DNA of 8,742 bases from positions 1 to 8,742 of the forward strand of contig CAZFSF010000113.1 of NCBI GenBank assembly GCA_964522045.1, given 5' to 3'. The translations under genes and the position numbers were made by a program. Source of the DNA: Desulfacyla sp964522045 (GTDB lineage Bacteria; Desulfobacterota; DSM-4660; Desulfatiglandales; Desulfatiglandaceae). How positions within the stretch are numbered: the first letter of the stretch is position 1; the number at the start of each line of letters is the position of its first letter. This document shows, in pieces, positions 5,060 to 8,742 of the stretch. Below the pieces are notes generated by a model that did no database searches, was not told the DNA's origin, and saw nothing but the letters and a program-made list of their open reading frames with translations.

Positions 5060-8000
5060 CAAAACAGTTTCCACGCCCTGTGCCCTAACAGCCCATCAAC
5101 CTCGGCAAGGAATTCGTTGCAGGGAATGACATTGAAACGACCATGGGCAGAAACCATCACCTCTTTTCCTTCGGGCACGCCCACCTTGAAAATGAGCTTG
5201 CACTCTCCCGGATACCTGAACACAATATCCCGCAGGTCTTCCAAAACCTCCCTTGAAGGGTCTCCACTCTCCAAAGTGAGCGCAATGGCCTTTACTGAAT
5301 TCAGCTTGAGAGAGCTTAAGGTCTCAATCTCCTTTGCAAGTATCTTGGCCGCACTATCCCCTATTTCCGCTCCCCCTGTTATGAGGAGGGGTTCATCACC
5401 TTTGAGGAGCGGAGACACGGCAGTAAAGAGATCCGGGAATATGACCACTTCTGTAGAGCCGGTCAGATCTTCAAGGTGAATAACGGCCATCTTGTCACCC
5501 CGTTTGGTGCGCTTTATCTTCAGGCTTTCTACAATACCGGCGATCTTGACCTGGCTTTTGTCCTTCTGAGCAGGAAGATCATGCACAAGGCAGGTCGTGA
5601 ATCGCTCTATCTCATCATGAAAACTGGCCAGGGGATGCCCGGTAATATAGAAACCCAAGGACTCCTTCTCCCTCCTTAACATCTCTCTTTCATTCCACTG
5701 GGCTATTTCAGGAAGTTCAAGGAACCCCCCTGATTCCCCGTTTCCAAAACTCAAGGGGCCGAACATATTCAGTTGATTGGGGTCGTGGTTTGCACCGCAG
5801 ATCCTTAACGCATCATCAAGGCCGGCAAAAAGCCTGGATCTGTAGGCCCCCGTAAAATCAAATGCCCCGCACTGGATCAATCCTTCAAGGACTCTTCGGT
5901 TGACCTTGGACCCATTAACCCGCCGGCAAAAATCGAGCAGATCGCCAAAAGGGCCATGTCTGTCCCTTTCCTCAATAACTAATTCCACTGCTTTCAGACC
6001 GACATTCTTGACCGCAGCAAGCCCAAAACGGATCTTCCCCTCCACAACGGAAAAGTCGGCCTGGCTCTCATTGACATCCGGTGGGAGGATCTCAATCCCC
6101 ATTGTCCGGCATTCCGCGATGTTTTTGATCGTCTTGTCCTGATTGCCCATATCCTGGGTCAAAAGGGCAGCCATGAACTGCACCGGGTAATGGGACTTGA
6201 GATAAGCCGTTTGATAGGCAATCATGGCGTAGGCCGCGGAATGGGATTTGTTAAACCCGTAACCCCCGAACTTATCAATCAGGCCAAAGAGTCTCTTGGC
6301 CATATTAGGCTCAACCCCGTTTGCAGTGGCTCCTTCTACAAACTTTGCGCTATGTTTTGCCATGAGCTCGGGTTTCTTTTTTCCCACGGCCTTTCTGAGT
6401 TCATCCGCCTCCCCCATGGTATATTTAGCGAGGACCTGGGCGATCTTCATAACCTGTTCCTGGTACAGTATCACCCCGTAAGTTTCCCTCAGGATCGGTT
6501 CAAGCTGGGGAAGAAAATATTTTATCTTTCCCTTGCCATGCTTTCCGTTGATAAAATCATCGATCATATTGCTCCCCAACGGTCCCGGTCTATATAGGGC
6601 CATCAGGGCTATCATATCTTCAAAGACCTCCGGTTTGAGTCTCCTTAAAAGGTCTTTCATACCGGAGCTTTCTAATTGGAATACGCCGGTCGTTTTTCCA
6701 TCAGAGCACAGCTGATAAGAGGCCGCATCATTAAGAGGGATCTTGCCCGGATCTATCCGACTATCAGTGGTTTTTTTAATCAGCCGGAGGGTCTCCTTGA
6801 TCACCGTCAAGGTTTTCAGCCCCAGGAAATCAAATTTGATCAGGCCTAACTGCTCAATCTTTTCCATGGTGAACTGGGCCATGACTTCGCCCTTGGACCC
6901 CGCATAAAGAGGAAGGTATTCCACGAGGGGCCTATCCGCAATAACCACGCCGCATGCGTGGGTGGACGCATGCCTCGCTAAACCCTCAAGGATGCGAGAT
7001 ATCCTCAGGAGCTTTTTGCCAGGGCCTTCTCCCTCTTCCAATGCCCTCAATTCCGGTTCTTCCCGAATAGCCTGGTCCAACTTGACACCAGGCCCCTCAG
7101 GCACCAACTTGGCAATACGGTCCACCTCTCCTAAGGGGATGTTGAGGCTGCGGCCGACATCCCTTATAACCCCCCTGGCCTTCATGGTCCCGAAAGTAAT
7201 GATCTGGCTCACATTGTCCCGCCCATACTTTTCCGCCACATACCGTATGACCTGATCCCTTCCGTTGATGCAGAAATCGATATCGATATCAGGCATGCTG
7301 ATTCGTGCAGGATTGAGGAATCTCTCAAAGAGGAGCCCATATCTTATTGGATCGATGTCTGTTATATTCAGACAGTAGGCCACCAAAGAACCGGCGGCCG
7401 AACCCCGGCCGGGGCCTACAGAGATATCATTGCGAAATGCGTATTCGATAAAGTCGGCTACAATCAAAAAATAACCGGCGAAATCCATCTTGAGGATGAC
7501 AGAGAGTTCAAAATCGAGCCTCTTGCGGTATTCGGCTTTAACCTCTTCAGAAAGGGGACCTTCTTCCTCCTCCTTCTCGCTCAATCGCCTCACAAGCCCC
7601 TTTTCTGCATCACTGGTCAACATGTCATTGAGACTTCGATCTTTCGGCACCTGAAACATCGGGAATTTATATTGACCGAAACTCATTTCATACTCGCAAA
7701 GCCCTGCCACCCGGACGGTATTGTCCAAGGCTTCCTCATAACCTTTCAAGCCCTCTTCCATTTCCTGCCGGGACTTGAAATAAAACTCGTCAGAGGAAAA
7801 CTTGAGTCGCTTCTCATCGTCTATCGATTTCCCAGTCTGGATACAGAGAAGCACGTCGTGTGCCTCTGCATCCTCCTTATTCAGGTAATGGCAATCGTTT
7901 GTACCGATTAGGGGGATGGAGAGATCCTGGGAGATCTCTCTGAGCACACGGTTTACCCTTTTCTGATCAGGCAGTTTATTGGCCTGCACCTCTAAGTAAA

Positions 8001-8523
8001 ACCGTTCATTATCAAAAATAGCTGCCATCTCCTCTGCCTTTTCCTTGGCAGACTCAATTTGCCCGGTGTTTACGAGATAAGGGACAGGCCCTTTGAGGCA
8101 TCCCGAAAGGGCGATAAGGCCGGAGTTATATTCCCTGAGAAGTTCCATATCCACGCGGGGACGGTAATAGAACCCCTCTAAGTGCCCTAAGGTTACCAGC
8201 CTGCTCAGGTTCTTATATCCCACCTCGTTCATGACTAACAGGGTCAGATGGTGGGCAGTAGGCCCCCCGCCCGGTGATGGGGAGCGATCCCGCCGGTCCC
8301 CGGGGGCCACATATATCTCACACCCGATGATCGGTTTGATCCCAGCCTTTACTGCCTGATCATAGAACTGCACGACCCCGAACATATTGCCATGATCAGT
8401 AATGGCCACACTATCCATTCCTAAAGCACGCGTCTTGTCTAACATCCTATCAATCCGGATAGCGCCATCCAGGAGGCTGTATTCGGTATGCACATGAAGA
8501 TGAACAAATGGTGAATCAGTCAC
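5059..8523 (-). CDS. dnaE: DNA polymerase III alpha subunit
   Basis: This 1154-residue replicative polymerase catalyses chromosomal DNA synthesis within the Pol III holoenzyme; the length is close to E. coli DnaE. Domains in order: PHP (about 5-280) with HLHVHTEYS (8-16), TDHGN (42-46), E69, HH91-92, C142 and NDCH (209-212); the Pol III palm with GPGRGSAAGSLVAY (370-383), PDIDIDF (411-417, catalytic D412/D414) and KFDFLGLKT (563-571, third Asp D565); fingers with YGVILYQEQVM and GGYGFNKSHSAAYA; a helix-hairpin-helix region (about 830-890); an internal clamp-binding QLNMF (917-921); and an OB fold (about 992-1070). Unlike E. coli DnaE, the PHP metal ligands look intact. The start is GTG at 8523, with GAGGGG 5 nt upstream. 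It is divergent from the HNH-like gene, and its upstream region is almost wholly hairpin element copy 2. Confidence 0.98.
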   Translation of the reverse strand: MTDSPFVHLHVHTEYSLLDGAIRIDRMLDKTRALGMDSVAITDHGNMFGVVQFYDQAVKAGIKPIIGCEIYVAPGDRRDRSPSPGGGPTAHHLTLLVMNEVGYKNLSRLVTLGHLEGFYYRPRVDMELLREYNSGLIALSGCLKGPVPYLVNTGQIESAKEKAEEMAAIFDNERFYLEVQANKLPDQKRVNRVLREISQDLSIPLIGTNDCHYLNKEDAEAHDVLLCIQTGKSIDDEKRLKFSSDEFYFKSRQEMEEGLKGYEEALDNTVRVAGLCEYEMSFGQYKFPMFQVPKDRSLNDMLTSDAEKGLVRRLSEKEEEEGPLSEEVKAEYRKRLDFELSVILKMDFAGYFLIVADFIEYAFRNDISVGPGRGSAAGSLVAYCLNITDIDPIRYGLLFERFLNPARISMPDIDIDFCINGRDQVIRYVAEKYGRDNVSQIITFGTMKARGVIRDVGRSLNIPLGEVDRIAKLVPEGPGVKLDQAIREEPELRALEEGEGPGKKLLRISRILEGLARHASTHACGVVIADRPLVEYLPLYAGSKGEVMAQFTMEKIEQLGLIKFDFLGLKTLTVIKETLRLIKKTTDSRIDPGKIPLNDAASYQLCSDGKTTGVFQLESSGMKDLLRRLKPEVFEDMIALMALYRPGPLGSNMIDDFINGKHGKGKIKYFLPQLEPILRETYGVILYQEQVMKIAQVLAKYTMGEADELRKAVGKKKPELMAKHSAKFVEGATANGVEPNMAKRLFGLIDKFGGYGFNKSHSAAYAMIAYQTAYLKSHYPVQFMAALLTQDMGNQDKTIKNIAECRTMGIEILPPDVNESQADFSVVEGKIRFGLAAVKNVGLKAVELVIEERDRHGPFGDLLDFCRRVNGSKVNRRVLEGLIQCGAFDFTGAYRSRLFAGLDDALRICGANHDPNQLNMFGPLSFGNGESGGFLELPEIAQWNEREMLRREKESLGFYITGHPLASFHDEIERFTTCLVHDLPAQKDKSQVKIAGIVESLKIKRTKRGDKMAVIHLEDLTGSTEVVIFPDLFTAVSPLLKGDEPLLITGGAEIGDSAAKILAKEIETLSSLKLNSVKAIALTLESGDPSREVLEDLRDIVFRYPGECKLIFKVGVPEGKEVMVSAHGRFNVIPCNEFLAEVDGLLGHRAWKLF

Positions 8524-8543
8524 TTTATCCCCTCTAATTTACG

Positions 8544-8689
8544 TAGTGTCCATTCAGAAATGAGATAGTTTTTGCAGGGTCAAGGAAGATGAGGATTTTA
8601 ACCACAGGAATACATTGTAGTATTTCGAGGATTAAAATCCGAATCTGACACAGAGATTGCGGGAAATAGCCATTTATGGATGGGCACTA
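8544..8689 (+). repeat. Palindromic (MITE-like) hairpin element, copy 2
   Basis: This 146-bp element has 19-bp imperfect inverted ends (8544-8562 and 8671-8689, 16 of 19 matching; outer sequence TAGTG...CACTA). It is an imperfect palindrome throughout; the central stem pairs 8593-8613 with 8620-8640 around the loop ATTGTA. The core at about 8581-8659 matches 2845-2922 in copy 1, while the ends differ completely from copy 1. Both ends carry TA, which would suit a TA-targeting (IS630/Tc1-like) mobiliser, but no transposase is present and the target duplication is not proven. It fills all but 20 bp on the dnaE side and 11 bp on the HNH side of the 177-bp divergent gap. Confidence 0.75.
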
Positions 8690-8700
8690 GGGATCGAGAT

Positions 8701-8742
8701 ATGGAACAGGTCTTACTTTTAAATATCACCTACGAACCGTTG
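8701..8742 (+). CDS. HNH endonuclease-like protein, first 14 codons (cut by window edge)
   Basis: An ATG at 8701 opens a frame that reads MEQVLLLNITYEPL up to the last base. This matches the very conserved N-terminus of a group of HNH endonucleases that begin with a short strand followed by LN-x-[ST]-YEPL, upstream of a distal HNH nuclease motif. The catalytic part lies outside the window. The ribosome site is weak (AGGGATCGAG just upstream). The start lies 11 nt beyond hairpin element copy 2 and is divergent from dnaE. The identification rests on 14 residues, so it is probable but not certain. Confidence 0.6.
   Translation, partial: MEQVLLLNITYEPL

Noticed and set aside
4305..5129. Several open frames opposite or within amrB and across the repeat spacer
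   Set aside because: They run antisense or out of frame to clear coding sequence or read through tandem repeats; their composition looks like frame-shadow peptide (rich in R, P, S).

Overview
The window looks like chromosomal DNA from a Gram-negative, Desulfobacterota-type ('deltaproteobacterial') bacterium. This is an inference from three things: the sequence style of the YkgJ-like, HD-GYP and MEMO-family proteins; spacers rich in 7-9 bp tandem repeats; and dispersed, fully palindromic elements of about 145 bp. No rRNA, tRNA, CRISPR array or transposase gene is visible.

Layout, left to right. (1) A complete VapBC toxin-antitoxin operon (141-784, +) has a sigma70-like promoter whose -10 box is covered by a perfect inverted repeat, as expected for an autoregulated TA module. 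(2) A YkgJ-type cysteine-cluster protein (976-1749, +) has an unclear translation start: the only good ribosome-binding site belongs to an overlapping 24-codon ORF in another frame. (3) A cytoplasmic HD-GYP c-di-GMP phosphodiesterase candidate (1742-2566, -) overlaps the YkgJ gene tail to tail, starts at TTG and has a near-consensus promoter. (4) A 398-bp spacer holds the HD-GYP promoter, a possible argF promoter, two tiny tandem repeats and hairpin element copy 1. (5) argF, ornithine carbamoyltransferase (2965-3894, +). (6) A MEMO/AmrB-family protein (3916-4893, -) carries a predicted signal peptide and an internal start with a perfect Shine-Dalgarno. (7) A 147-bp spacer is built largely from three short-period tandem arrays. 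(8) dnaE, the replicative DNA polymerase III alpha subunit (5059-8523, -). (9) Hairpin element copy 2 fills almost all of the gap between dnaE and (10) the first 14 codons of a divergent gene that looks like an HNH endonuclease (8701 to the right edge, +).

The genes do not form one pathway. This is housekeeping DNA (dnaE, argF) mixed with a signalling enzyme, a TA module and two metal-site proteins. I found no new multi-gene defence or biosynthetic system. The least explained structure is non-coding. The two 142-146 bp palindromes share a core of about 70 bp, have different but internally matched ends, show compensatory stem changes, and each stop 11-13 nt before the start codon of the gene on their right. 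The other points worth checking are the possible dual start (exported or cytosolic) of the MEMO protein and the start of the YkgJ-like gene.
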